From contig NZ_AXAU01000004.1 in NCBI RefSeq assembly GCF_000472965.1, forward strand, positions 199,414 to 263,413: a DNA stretch of 64,000 nt. Direction: 5' to 3'. Source of the DNA: Bradyrhizobium murdochi. Lineage in GTDB: Bacteria > Pseudomonadota > Alphaproteobacteria > Rhizobiales > Xanthobacteraceae. Position numbers and translations under genes: made by a program. This document shows positions 35,924-44,570 of this stretch, in pieces (the first letter of the stretch is position 1; the number at the start of each line of letters is the position of its first letter). The notes under the pieces were generated by a model that was given only the letters and a program-made list of their open reading frames with translations, was not told the DNA's origin and made no database searches.

Positions 35924-36343
35924 ATGTCTGTCAAGGTTAACGCTCTCGACCATCTCGTCATCAATGTGTCGGACGTCGCGCGTTCCGCCGAGTGGTATCG
36001 GAAGATCCTCGGCATGGAGGTCAAGGTGTTCGATCCGGGTCCGGGCAAAACGCCACGGACCTCGCTGGTGTTTGGTAACCAGAAGATCAACGTGCGGCCG
36101 CGCGACGCCGACAAGGTCGAGTGGTTCACGGCCGATCACGAAACCGCCGGCAGCGACGATCTGTGTTTCCTGACGTCGAGCACGCCGGACGAAGTCGTGG
36201 CGCACCTGAAGGCCAACGGCGTCGCGATCGAGGAAGGCCCGGTCGCAAAGCAAGGCGCCCGCGGCACGCTGCGCTCGGTCTATTGCCGGGATCCGGACGG
36301 GAGCTTGATCGAGATTTCGTCGTATGAAGGGGATGAGGGTTAG
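35924..36343 (+). CDS. VOC family (glyoxalase/dioxygenase-like) protein
   Basis: 139 residues with two glyoxalase modules: ALDHLVINVSDVARSAEWYRKILGMEV at the N-terminus and RGTLRSVYCRDPDGSLIEISSYEG at the C-terminus. The His (LDHLVI), a mid-chain His/Glu pair and the C-terminal Glu (LIEIS) fit a metal site. Substrate unknown; this subgroup is often annotated as fosfomycin-resistance- or extradiol-dioxygenase-like without proof. It is divergent from the Bug-type gene and followed by a palindromic repeat. Confidence 0.85.
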   Translation: MSVKVNALDHLVINVSDVARSAEWYRKILGMEVKVFDPGPGKTPRTSLVFGNQKINVRPRDADKVEWFTADHETAGSDDLCFLTSSTPDEVVAHLKANGVAIEEGPVAKQGARGTLRSVYCRDPDGSLIEISSYEGDEG

Positions 36344-36358
36344 GGCGCTCCGACCGAT

Positions 36359-36514
36359 CCCCGTCATTGCGAAGCGAAGCAATCCATCGCGCGGCATAAC
36401 GGATGGATGGATTGCTTCCGCCTTCGTGCTACGGCGCTTCGGCGGACCCAAACCCGGCGTAGCTTGCGCAGCAAGCGTAGACGGGTCGTCGCTGCGCTCC
36501 TCGCAATGACGGGG
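36359..36514. repeat. Long palindromic repeat with inner hairpins
   Basis: Outer ends CCCCGTCATTGCGA (36359-36372) and TCGCAATGACGGGG (36501-36514) are exact inverted repeats. Inside, GAAGCAATCCATC pairs with GATGGATTGCTTC and GCTTGC-GCA-GCAAGC forms another hairpin. It fills most of the gap between the VOC and acyl-CoA ligase genes. The structure resembles the REP family here but the sequence differs (TCATTGCG instead of TCATTCCG). Confidence 0.85.
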
Positions 36515-36614
36515 GAGAGACCTGCAGAATCCCGATTTGCGCCCTGCGCCGTCCGATGGCAGAACTGCTTCCAAGCAAAAACCAAGGCGGCCGTAGAGCC
36601 GCGCGGGAGGAATC

Positions 36615-38195
36615 ATGCCACTTTCGCAGGCCGCACCAGGTATTGTCGGACCGTTCGCAGGGCTCGACGTACCGTGGCTGCTGCGCATGCGCGCCGAAAG
36701 CCGCCGCAACCATCCATTCCTGATCTGGGCGCCGTTCGAGGGGCCGGCGCGGAGTTGGTCTTACGGGGAATTCCACGAGCGCGTCGGCGCGCTTTCCGCT
36801 GGCCTCGCCAAGCGCGGCGTCAAGCCCGGCGAATATGTCCTGATCCATCTCGACAATTGCATCGAGGCCATGCTGGCCTGGTTCGCCTGCGTCGAGCTCG
36901 GCGCGATCGCCGTTACCACCAACACCCGTTCGGCGGCAGCCGAGATGGAATATTTCGCCGGTCATTGCGGCGCGGTCGCCGCCATCACCCAGCCGGCCTA
37001 TGCCGAGCTGATCTCGGCCAATTGCCGCGGCCTGCGCTGGATCGCCGTGATCTCGCACGATGCTGGCAGTACGCCGGCGCAAGTTGCGCCGCGCGGCGAC
37101 AGTTTTGAGCAGCTCTTCGCCGACAGCGCCGACCGGCCACGCCGCGCCACCGATCCGTTCGCGCCGTGCAGCGTTCAATATACCTCCGGCACCACGTCGC
37201 GGCCAAAGGCGGTGCTGTGGACGCATGCCAACGCATTGTGGGGCGCTAAGATCAACGCCGCGCATGAGGACCTGCATGCTGGCGACGTGCACCAGACCTA
37301 TCTGCCGCTGTTTCACACCAACGCGCTGGCCTATTCGATGCTGGCATCGCTGTGGGTCGGCGCGACCTGCGTGATCCAGCCGCGGTTTTCGGCGAGCCGC
37401 TTCTGGGGCGTGGCGCTCGAGCACAACTGCACCTGGACCTCGACGATTCCTTTCTGCATGAAGGCGTTGCTGGAACACGAGATCCCGAAGAACCACAAGT
37501 TCCGGCTCTGGGGTACCGCGGTATCCGAGCCGCCGCCGTTTGCCGCCTTCGGCGTCAAGACGATCGGCTGGTGGGGCATGACGGAGACCATCACCCATGG
37601 CATCGTCGGCGAAGTCGACCAGCCCAATACGCCGATGTCGATCGGCCGCGCGGCGCCGGAATACCAGATCCGCACCGTCGAGGACGACGGCACGCCGACA
37701 CAGGTCGGCGGCACCGGCAATCTCCTGATCAAAGGCATTCCCGGCTTGTCGCTGTTTTCAGAGTATCTCCACAACGAAAAAGCCACGCGCGAGAGTTTCG
37801 ACGAGCACGGCTATTTCATCACCGGCGACCGCGTCACGCTGCTCGAGAACGGTTTCATCCGGTTCGGCGACCGCACCAAGGACATGCTGAAGGTCGGCGG
37901 CGAGAACGTCGCGGCCTCCGAGATCGAACAGGTGATCGCTGTCGTGCCCGGCGTGCGCGAGGCCGCGGTGGTGGCAAAGAAGCACCCGATGCTGGATGAA
38001 GTGCCCGTTGTCTTCATCATTCCGCAAGCCGGCGTCGCGGGCGCACCTCGCGATCTGCACGACACCGTGATGGCCGCCTGCAGAACCGCGCTCGCCGACT
38101 TCAAGGTCCCGCGCGAAATTCACTTCGTCGACGACATGCCGCGCTCGACGCTGGAGAAGGTGGCAAAGGCGGAATTGCGGAAAATGCTGGGGTGA
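36615..38195 (+). CDS. AMP-dependent acyl-CoA synthetase/ligase (CaiC-like)
   Basis: 526 residues, full ANL-superfamily length. The phosphate-binding motif reads YTSGTTSRPKAVLWTH, with Ser where Gly is usual. Others: GWWGMTET (A5), GYFITGDRVTL (A7), FIRFGDRTKDMLKVGGENVAASEIE (hinge) and the C-terminal Lys in RSTLEKVAKAEL. It activates a carboxylic acid to its acyl-AMP and then acyl-CoA; the chain type is unclear, with crotonobetaine/carnitine- or medium-chain-like relatives. GGGAGGAATC precedes the ATG, an excellent ribosome-binding site. Confidence 0.92.
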   Translation: MPLSQAAPGIVGPFAGLDVPWLLRMRAESRRNHPFLIWAPFEGPARSWSYGEFHERVGALSAGLAKRGVKPGEYVLIHLDNCIEAMLAWFACVELGAIAVTTNTRSAAAEMEYFAGHCGAVAAITQPAYAELISANCRGLRWIAVISHDAGSTPAQVAPRGDSFEQLFADSADRPRRATDPFAPCSVQYTSGTTSRPKAVLWTHANALWGAKINAAHEDLHAGDVHQTYLPLFHTNALAYSMLASLWVGATCVIQPRFSASRFWGVALEHNCTWTSTIPFCMKALLEHEIPKNHKFRLWGTAVSEPPPFAAFGVKTIGWWGMTETITHGIVGEVDQPNTPMSIGRAAPEYQIRTVEDDGTPTQVGGTGNLLIKGIPGLSLFSEYLHNEKATRESFDEHGYFITGDRVTLLENGFIRFGDRTKDMLKVGGENVAASEIEQVIAVVPGVREAAVVAKKHPMLDEVPVVFIIPQAGVAGAPRDLHDTVMAACRTALADFKVPREIHFVDDMPRSTLEKVAKAELRKMLG

Positions 38196-38203
38196 GGTGA
38201 TGA

Positions 38204-38246
38204 TGTCATTTTGGGATGGTGCGTGAGCACTAGACCCGGAATGACG
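38204..38246. repeat. Short derivative of the REP-like element
   Basis: 43 bp reading, on the minus strand, CGTCATTCCGGG followed by a single hairpin arm pair and a degenerate right end. It keeps the outer ends and the last hairpin of the elements at 32646 and 43182 but lacks the central 24-bp palindrome. It lies between the ligase and HD-GYP genes, which converge. Confidence 0.75.
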
Positions 38247-38253
38247 TGGAGAA

Positions 38254-39351
38254 TCAATAATACCCGAACGCCACCGGGCGGAAGGCGTGCAGCAGATGCT
38301 GGTCGAGCTTGTCGCCCATTTCTTCCATCATGCCGTAGGCCCGGGCGTGGGTGAACTGCAGCCGGTAAGCGCGCTTCTCGACGAGGGCCGCGTAGATGTC
38401 CACGATCGTGATCAGCCTCACGATGTCGCTGATCTCCTTGCCGCTCAGTCCGTCGGGATAGCCCGTGCCGTCGAGGAATTCGTGGTGGTGCAGCACCACG
38501 TCGAGCATTTCCGGCGGGAAGCCGCCTTGCGCGGACAGCGCGTCGTAGCCGCGGCGCGGATGCTGGCGCATCTCTTCCATCTCTTCCAGCGTCAACGGGC
38601 CCGGCTTGTCCAGGATCGCCACCGGAATGAACGCTTTGCCGACATCGTGTAGCAGGGCGGCGCGGGCGAGACGGCGCTGGTCGTCGTCGCGCATGCCGAG
38701 ATGCTGCGCATAGGCCACCGCAAAGCCGGTAACGAAGAGACAATGGCGATAGCTGCCGGTGTGGTGGCAGCCGACCGCCGTCAACCATTCCCGCAAGGAC
38801 GAATGCTTGATCGCCTTGAGAATCTTGTTCTCGGCCTCGACGATGTCGCTGAACTTTAGGGGGATGCCGGCTGGAAGCTTTTCGAAGATCTTGACCATCA
38901 CGGCATGCGCCGCCTCGACGCCCCTGTTGAGGGCCTTGCCGCGATTGGTCTCGTCATATCCGTCGCTGTCGGGAAACGCGGCGCGGATCCGCTGCAGGAT
39001 GCCTTGTGCATCGAACGGCCGCGCGATCGTGTCGGTGGCGCCGAGCGCCCAGGCCTGCATCGATCCGTGGTGTAGCGAATCCGCCAGCACGAACAGCCGC
39101 GGCATCTCGCGATAGGCCTCGGCCCGCAGCTTGGTGCGCACCAGTTGCACGCTCTCGGCGGAGCGCAGGTTGATGTCGACCACGATGCCCGCCAAATCCC
39201 GTTCCGGGCTGTCGGGAATGTCGGAAGTCGCGATGGTGTCGACCTGACCGACGGACCGCAAAATGCTGGCGAGTTCGCTGCTCTGATCGCTCCGATCCGA
39301 AGCGAGCAACAGCCGGCGCCTAGTCGAAGTCTTGTTGGTTGCGGATGTCAT
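38254..39351 (-). CDS. Response-regulator-like protein with HD-GYP output domain
   Basis: 365 residues. The N-terminal receiver-like domain (about 12-130) keeps the phospho-acceptor-like Asp in GIVVDINLR. It is degenerate at the acidic pocket (LLLASDRSD) and has Arg for the conserved Lys (IARPFDA). The HD-GYP domain (about 190-350) is intact: LLHDVGKAFIP, HHEFLDGTGYPDGLSGKEI. HD-GYP enzymes hydrolyse cyclic-di-GMP, opposing the GGDEF domain at the start of the window. No histidine kinase is adjacent. ATG at 39351. Confidence 0.9.
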   Translation of the reverse strand: MTSATNKTSTRRRLLLASDRSDQSSELASILRSVGQVDTIATSDIPDSPERDLAGIVVDINLRSAESVQLVRTKLRAEAYREMPRLFVLADSLHHGSMQAWALGATDTIARPFDAQGILQRIRAAFPDSDGYDETNRGKALNRGVEAAHAVMVKIFEKLPAGIPLKFSDIVEAENKILKAIKHSSLREWLTAVGCHHTGSYRHCLFVTGFAVAYAQHLGMRDDDQRRLARAALLHDVGKAFIPVAILDKPGPLTLEEMEEMRQHPRRGYDALSAQGGFPPEMLDVVLHHHEFLDGTGYPDGLSGKEISDIVRLITIVDIYAALVEKRAYRLQFTHARAYGMMEEMGDKLDQHLLHAFRPVAFGYY

Positions 39352-39450
39352 GAAACCCCAGACCCCTAGCGATGATGACTTGCAACCGAGGCTAGCGGAT
39401 AAGGGGTTCCCCGAGGCTTAAGAGGCGTCGTGAATATAGGCTAATGTGGA

Positions 39451-39466
39451 CGCTAAAATTTTAGCG
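39451..39466. promoter_or_regulatory. Perfect 16-bp AT-rich palindrome
   Basis: CGCTAAAATTTTAGCG is its own reverse complement and contrasts with the GC-rich surroundings. It lies in the 250-bp gap between the start of the HD-GYP gene and the end of the SDR gene, about 100 bp upstream of the HD-GYP start. It may be a regulator-binding site; no protein can be named. Confidence 0.45.
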
Positions 39467-39601
39467 ATCTGGTTCGCGATGCGCCGCACCGCGACGTCAT
39501 CATCCGCGAAAAGCGGATGTGTTGCGGAGCATTGGCTTGCGATTGCCCACGTCGGCGCGCGTAAGCCGCGCCGTTGGGTCTGGAGATGGCGCGTGAAGCG
39601 A

Positions 39602-40414
39602 CTATACCGGCAGCCCCATTTGCTTACGAAGGCTCTTGTCGAACATGCTCTCAGGAACAAAGCGGCGCAGCACGCTCACCCGGCCAGCCATCTTACCGCA
39701 CGTGTATCGGTGACGAGGCGATGCTGCAGTCGCGGCCTCAACCACTCTCGTGGCGACGACTTCGGGCCTATCCGCCGCCTTCATCACTTCCTGCAGAACC
39801 GCGACCGCGCGTGTTCGCGCCGAGCGGTATGCATCCAGTGTCTGATCCGGAAGCACCATGTTCTGTTCGAAGGAAGTGCTGGTATACGCCGGCTCCAGCA
39901 AGCAAACGCGGATGCCGAAGCTCCGCACCTCGTGGTCGAGAGATTCCGAGTAACCTTCGAGAGCATGCTTTGTGGAGGCGTAGAGCGCCGAGAACGGCGC
40001 CGGTATCAGGCCAAGCACCGAACTTATATTGATGATCCTTCCACCCTGCCGAGCTCGCATGTGCGGCAGCACCGCATTGCTCATGCGCATGACTCCGAAC
40101 AGGTTTACGTCGAACAGGGCCTGGGCTTGACCGATTGACGATTCCTCGGCTCCGCCCATCAGGCCGGTCCCGGCGTTATTGACCAGAACGTCGATCCTGC
40201 CCGTCGTATCGAGCACCTTGTCGACGGCAAGCTTCACTGAACCGTCATTGGTCACGTCGCAGGCGACCATCGTAATGCCGTTGGGGCCGCTTGCGGCCAT
40301 CCGTCGGCTGGTGCCGAACACGCGAAATCCGGCCTCGCGCAAGGCCTTTGCTGAAGCCAACCCAATGCCCGTGGAAGCCCCGGTCACAATCGCCACTTTA
40401 CCGTCTTGCCGCAT
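39602..40414 (-). CDS. Short-chain dehydrogenase/reductase (SDR)
   Basis: 270 residues. Cofactor motif TGASTGIG (about residues 11-18), NNAG (about 84-87), catalytic Ser in NISSVLGLIP and the YASTK active site are all present. GTSRR after beta-2 favours NADP(H). The C-terminus (RRFVPESMFDKSLRKQMGLPV) is of the type found in lipid- or ketone-acting SDRs. It is divergent from a TetR regulator with 89 bp between starts and is probably its target. Substrate unknown. Confidence 0.92.
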   Translation of the reverse strand: MRQDGKVAIVTGASTGIGLASAKALREAGFRVFGTSRRMAASGPNGITMVACDVTNDGSVKLAVDKVLDTTGRIDVLVNNAGTGLMGGAEESSIGQAQALFDVNLFGVMRMSNAVLPHMRARQGGRIINISSVLGLIPAPFSALYASTKHALEGYSESLDHEVRSFGIRVCLLEPAYTSTSFEQNMVLPDQTLDAYRSARTRAVAVLQEVMKAADRPEVVATRVVEAATAASPRHRYTCGKMAGRVSVLRRFVPESMFDKSLRKQMGLPV

Positions 40415-40503
40415 GAGGACCTCCGTCGACGCATTGAACGACAGCTTAGATTAAGGCATAAATATCACATGATGATCGTAATTCAATAGGTGTTCGGACC
40501 GCG

Positions 40504-41115
40504 ATGCGCTACGCCAAGCGACAAAAAGAGATCTCGCACGAGCGAATCGTGAAGGCTGCAGCGAAAAGGTTCAGACGGAACGGCATTGCCGCCGCCGGAA
40601 TGACCGGGATCATGGCGGAGGCAGGACTGACTAACGGCGGGTTCTACTCGCACTTCCGCTCGAAGAGTGACCTGGTCAGAGAAGGCCTTGAGCGAGCGCT
40701 CGCCGACCAACTACAAAGCCTGGCCGAACCCGACCCCAAGCCGGGCGCATTGGCTCACCTGATCCGTTCTTATTTGTCTCAGCATCATCGTGACCGTCCC
40801 GGCACGGGGTGTGCCTCCGCGGCGCTACTGCCCGAAATTGCCCGCCAGCCCCTCTCCGTCCGGAAGGCTTACACCGCTCGGTTACGCACGCTTATCGAGC
40901 AGATGGCGCGACGGTTGCCGCAGGAGAACTCCATCCCCGAAGCCCAGGGTACAGCGATCGCGATCCTTGCCGTCTTCATCGGCACGCTTCAGCTTTCGCG
41001 CGCCGTCGATGACCCGGAGTTGTCAGACGCCATGCTTGCTGCGGGCATTCGTGCGGCAACTGCGCTTGCCGGCTTGGCCGACGGCTCGGCCGAACATGAA
41101 GGCGTACAAGGATGA
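40504..41115 (+). CDS. TetR family transcriptional regulator
   Basis: 203 residues. The N-terminal TetR helix-turn-helix is complete (ISHERIVKAAAKRFRRNGIAAAGMTGIMAEAGLTNGGFYSHFRSKSDLVREGLERAL), followed by an all-helical ligand domain with CASAALLPEIARQP, the pattern of the TetR_C_29-like/YxaF group. The divergent SDR gene is the obvious candidate target. No clear palindromic operator was recognised in the 89-bp gap. Confidence 0.9.
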   Translation: MRYAKRQKEISHERIVKAAAKRFRRNGIAAAGMTGIMAEAGLTNGGFYSHFRSKSDLVREGLERALADQLQSLAEPDPKPGALAHLIRSYLSQHHRDRPGTGCASAALLPEIARQPLSVRKAYTARLRTLIEQMARRLPQENSIPEAQGTAIAILAVFIGTLQLSRAVDDPELSDAMLAAGIRAATALAGLADGSAEHEGVQG

Positions 41116-41317
41116 AATATTAAAGCGGTAGAGATCGCGAGCCGATGCGCGCCGCTGCTTTGCTCATCGTTCGCTGGAGTAATTCGGGCTGTCGTCAACA
41201 AGCGGTCATGGCCTTGTCAATGCGCTGATAGGCTCCTCGCTTTCCGCATTTCCCATTCGCGATCAGATCGCGCTAGGATGCCGCCGACTGTTGCATGGGA
41301 ACTCCTAGGGAGCCGCA

Positions 41318-42106
41318 ATGCCGACGATCGATCGCGACGGGGTCCGCATCTATTACGAGGTTCACGGCTCCGGCCCACCGTTGCTCTTGACCCACGGCTA
41401 TTCATCGACCAGTAGGATGTGGCAGGGCCAGATCGCGGCCTTGTCGAAGCATCACAAGCTCGTGTTGTGGGACATGCGCGGCCACGGCCAATCCGATTAT
41501 CCCAGTGATCCGGCAGCCTATAGCGAAGCGCTGACGGTTGCCGACATGGCGGCGCTGCTTGACGCCGTCGGCACCGAGAACGCGATCGTCGGCGGGCTCT
41601 CGCTGGGCGGCTACATGTCGCTGGCGTTCTACCGCGCTCATCCAAACCGCGTCCGCGCGCTGCTGATCATTGATACCGGCCCAGGATTCAAAAAGGACGA
41701 GGCGCGCGAGGTCTGGAACAAGCGCGCGTACGATACCGGCGAGCGCTTCGAGCGCGAGGGCCTGAAGGTTTTGAAATCGGCCAGCCGCGAACGCTCCAGC
41801 GTCACCCATCGCGATGCCTCGGGACTGGCGCGCGCCGCGCGCGGCATGCTGACCCAGCGCGATGCCCGCGTGATCGAATCGCTACCCGATATCAAAGTGC
41901 CGTCGCTGATCGTGGTCGGCGCCGACGACACCCCGTTCCTCGCCGCTTCCGACTACATGGCGGCCAAGATTCCGGGTGCGCAGAAGGTGGTGATCTCAGC
42001 TGCCGGCCATGCCGTCAACATCGACCAGCCGCAGGCCTTCATCGATGCCGTGCTGCCGTTCCTCGACAGCCTCGATGCCAATGCACCACGGAAGGCCGCG
42101 TCATGA
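41318..42106 (+). CDS. Alpha/beta-fold hydrolase
   Basis: 262 residues. The classic serine hydrolase set is visible: oxyanion region LLLTHGYSSTSRMW, nucleophile elbow GGLSLGGYMS (Ser about 94), acid residue in VVGADDTPF and His in ISAAGHAVNIDQP. DMRGHGQSDYP is the usual conserved loop. Esterase, epoxide-hydrolase-like or lactonase activity cannot be told apart. GGGAG precedes the ATG at 41318. Its stop overlaps the next gene by ATGA. Confidence 0.9.
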   Translation: MPTIDRDGVRIYYEVHGSGPPLLLTHGYSSTSRMWQGQIAALSKHHKLVLWDMRGHGQSDYPSDPAAYSEALTVADMAALLDAVGTENAIVGGLSLGGYMSLAFYRAHPNRVRALLIIDTGPGFKKDEAREVWNKRAYDTGERFEREGLKVLKSASRERSSVTHRDASGLARAARGMLTQRDARVIESLPDIKVPSLIVVGADDTPFLAASDYMAAKIPGAQKVVISAAGHAVNIDQPQAFIDAVLPFLDSLDANAPRKAAS

Positions 42107-42447
42107 AGGCAGCCGCGGTGGCCCTCGCCCTTATCGCAAGCAGCTTCACGCAAGCTGCCGCGCAGCACTTGCCGCCGATCGGCGGCCCCTACCCGCCACC
42201 GTTCACCGAGACGCTGTCGAACAACGTCCCGCTGGCGTTCGGCATGGAGGCCGATGAAGCCGCACGCGCGCTCGGCGTCCCGCTCAACTACATCAGGGGC
42301 CGTCCGGGCGATGAAATCTTTCTCGCGTTCCGCAACGTCGGCGGCAGCGGGCTGTTCTACAAGAAGGACCGGCTCTATCTGCAATTTCGCAAGGGCAGGT
42401 TGGCCGGCTGGAAGGGCGACTGGGGTCACAATTGGATGTGGCAGTAG
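42103..42447 (+). CDS. Secreted hypothetical protein
   Basis: 114 residues. Signal peptide MKAAAVALALIASSFTQAAA, then a compact domain (ETLSNNVPLAFGMEADEAARALGVPLNYIRGRPGDEIFLAFRN ... LYLQFRKGRLAGWKGDWGHNWMWQ). This resembles a small SmpA/OmlA-like or periplasmic lipocalin-like module but no family was recognised with confidence. ATGA overlap with the hydrolase gene indicates translational coupling, so it probably works with or near that hydrolase's product or export route. Confidence 0.75.
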   Translation: MKAAAVALALIASSFTQAAAQHLPPIGGPYPPPFTETLSNNVPLAFGMEADEAARALGVPLNYIRGRPGDEIFLAFRNVGGSGLFYKKDRLYLQFRKGRLAGWKGDWGHNWMWQ

Positions 42448-42497
42448 CCGACCCCAGAACATCGATCTCGTGCAACTCAAACGCAAATGGATGATCC

Positions 42498-43169
42498 GTG
42501 GGACAAGATATCGAACTGACGGCTTCGGACGGTTTCAAACTGGGCGGCTATCGCGCCGATCCCGCAGGTCGGCCGGAAGCGGCCATCGTGGTGATCCAGG
42601 AGATTTTTGGCGTCAACCACCACATCCGCTCGGTGTGCGACCGATTGGCGGGCGAAGGCTATGTCGCGATTGCGCCGTCGATTTTCGATCGCACGCAACC
42701 GAACTTCCAATGCGGCTATTCGCCTGACGAGATTGCAAACGCACGAAAGTTCATCGCCAATCCGGATTGGGCCGCGATGCTGCGCGATACCCAGGCCGCG
42801 ATCGACGCCGTGAAGGATGTCGGCCCGGTCGGCATCATTGGCTTCTGCCTCGGCGGCAGCGTCGCCTATGCGGCAGCGACCAAGCTGTCGGGCTTGTCTG
42901 CCGCGGTCGGCTATTACGGCGGCGCCGTCGTCCGCTTTGCCGACGACAAGCCGCAAGTGCCGACGCAATTGCATTTCGGCGAAAAGGATGCGGGCATTCC
43001 GCTAACCGACGTCGAAACCATCAAGGCCAAGCGGCCGGAGGTCGAAGTCCATCTCTATCCCGGCGCGCAGCATGGCTTTCACTGCGACGAACGCGCCAGC
43101 TACGACAAGGCCAGCGCCGATATCGCCTGGCCGCGCAGTCTGGCGTTCTTTGAGAAGCATTTGAAGTGA
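42498..43169 (+). CDS. Dienelactone hydrolase family protein
   Basis: 223 residues. The Cys nucleophile elbow IGFCLGGSVAY, the Asp in HFGEKDAGIP and the His in GAQHGFHCDERASYD give the full Cys-Asp-His triad of dienelactone hydrolase. VIQEIFGVNHHIRSVCDRLA is the conserved N-terminal motif. Classical members open dienelactones in chlorocatechol breakdown; no catechol genes are nearby, so a broader esterase/carboxymethylenebutenolidase role is possible. GTG start at 42498, with a weak ribosome-binding site. Confidence 0.9.
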   Translation: MGQDIELTASDGFKLGGYRADPAGRPEAAIVVIQEIFGVNHHIRSVCDRLAGEGYVAIAPSIFDRTQPNFQCGYSPDEIANARKFIANPDWAAMLRDTQAAIDAVKDVGPVGIIGFCLGGSVAYAAATKLSGLSAAVGYYGGAVVRFADDKPQVPTQLHFGEKDAGIPLTDVETIKAKRPEVEVHLYPGAQHGFHCDERASYDKASADIAWPRSLAFFEKHLK

Positions 43170-43181
43170 CGCCCCGAAGGG

Positions 43182-43263
43182 CGTCATTCCGGGGCGATGC
43201 GTAGCATCGAACCCGGAATCTCGAGATTCCGGGTCTGGTCCTTCGGACCATCCCGGAATGACG
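43182..43263. repeat. REP-like palindromic element, copy B
   Basis: 82 bp, nearly identical to 32646-32728. One change is in the first loop (gaa to gta). The third hairpin differs on both arms together, GGTCC-ttc-GGACC here versus GGTGC-tgac-GCACC in copy A, so pairing is kept. Confidence 0.9.
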
Positions 43264-43278
43264 GAGAGAGCTCCCGCC

Positions 43279-44286
43279 TCACTCGCCCTTGACGCCGGTA
43301 GCCTTCACGACATCGGCCCATTTCGCGTGGTCGCGGCGCAGGACTTTCTCGAACGTTTCCGCCGATCCGCCCACCGGCACGAGGCTGAGCGTCTCGATCC
43401 CGGCGACGCCCTCGGGCGAAGCGATGATGCGGGCGAGTTCGTCGGAAAGCTTCTTCACGATCTCCTTGGGCGTTGCGGCGGGCACGAACACGCCAAGCCA
43501 GCCTTCGATTTCAAACCCGGGATAACCGAGTTCGCCCATCGTCGGCACGTCGGGCAACGCGGTCCTGCGCTTTTCGCCGCCAACTGCCAACGCCCTGAGC
43601 TTGCCCGCCTTGATTTGCGCGCTGGCCGTGGTCAGGTCCTGGAACGCCGAAGTAACCGTGTTGGCGAGCAAGTCGTTCGTGAGAGGCGCCGAGCCGCGAT
43701 AGGGGACATGGGTCATGTCGATATTGGCGGTCTTCTTGAGCAATTCGCCGTAGAGGTGAGACGTCGTGGCGTTGCCGAAGGTGCCGTAAGGCTTGCCGGG
43801 GTTCGCCTTGGCATATTCGATCAGTTCCTTGACGGACTTGATCGGCTGCTGCTCGGGGACCACCAGAACGATGGTCGACAAGGCGATCTGGGTAACGGGC
43901 GCGAGATCCTTGAAGACATCGTACGGCAGCTTCGTAACGAGGCTCGGCGCCTGAATGATCTGCGTGATGCCGACCAGCACGGTGTAACCGTCGGGCTGTG
44001 CCTTGGCCACGTAGTCGTTGCCGACCACGCCGCCGCCGCCCGACTTGTTCTCCACGAGGACGGTCTGCTTCCACGACTCCTGCAATTTGTTGGCGAGCAA
44101 GCGGGCCAAGACGTCGGTGGCGCCGCCCGCAGGATAGGGCACCACGAAGGTGATGCGCCGGCTCGGATAGGGATCCGCCGCCGATGCTTGATGCGAAGAG
44201 GCGCACAAAGCTGTCAGGGCGATGGACGCGAGCAACGCTACAGCAGTCGCTGCGCGCACCACGCGGACCGGCAAATGATGGTTCAT
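43279..44286 (-). CDS. Tripartite tricarboxylate transporter substrate-binding protein (Bug family)
   Basis: 335 residues. Signal peptide with a cleavage region near HQASA (about residue 37), then the Bug fold: YPSRRITFVVPYPAGGATDVLARLLANKL, VLVENKSGGGGVVGNDYVA, PDGYTVLVG, MTHVPYRGSAPLTNDLLANTV. ATG at 44286 with GGAG six nt upstream; a TTG two codons earlier is less likely. Like the gene at 34796 it has no tctAB partners here, and the two are only distantly similar, so separate ligands are expected. Confidence 0.92.
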   Translation of the reverse strand: MNHHLPVRVVRAATAVALLASIALTALCASSHQASAADPYPSRRITFVVPYPAGGATDVLARLLANKLQESWKQTVLVENKSGGGGVVGNDYVAKAQPDGYTVLVGITQIIQAPSLVTKLPYDVFKDLAPVTQIALSTIVLVVPEQQPIKSVKELIEYAKANPGKPYGTFGNATTSHLYGELLKKTANIDMTHVPYRGSAPLTNDLLANTVTSAFQDLTTASAQIKAGKLRALAVGGEKRRTALPDVPTMGELGYPGFEIEGWLGVFVPAATPKEIVKKLSDELARIIASPEGVAGIETLSLVPVGGSAETFEKVLRRDHAKWADVVKATGVKGE

Positions 44287-44570
44287 AGTCAACTCCGGAT
44301 TGCGGGCACTCTACCGACAAGCCGGGGCGCCTCGATTGAACGGCGGCTTTCTACATCGCTGCAGCGCAAGATGGAACATGGTTTCGAGCGCATTCAGCGC
44401 ATAGCGCCAATTCATCGCACCGAAGCGGCCCGAAGTGATGCGGAACGCAGCGTTCGCGCTCACGCCCAACGGATGGTGAATTTTCTTGGTCAAATGCGAG
44501 GCATTTGCCTGACACAAATGCTCAGGAAACAAGCGCGGTCGAGATGATAGCTCGATGATGGCTTGGCGCT

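Noticed and set aside
36359-36514. CRISPR-like or tandem repeat array
   Set aside because: The repeats are inverted and dispersed, without regularly spaced direct repeats or unique spacers; no cas genes are present.
44311-44532. 73-codon minus-strand frame between Bug-type and export genes
   Set aside because: Some protein-like stretches (RFGAMNWRYALNALETMF) but no ribosome-binding site or recognised family; could be a gene fragment, not strong enough to call.
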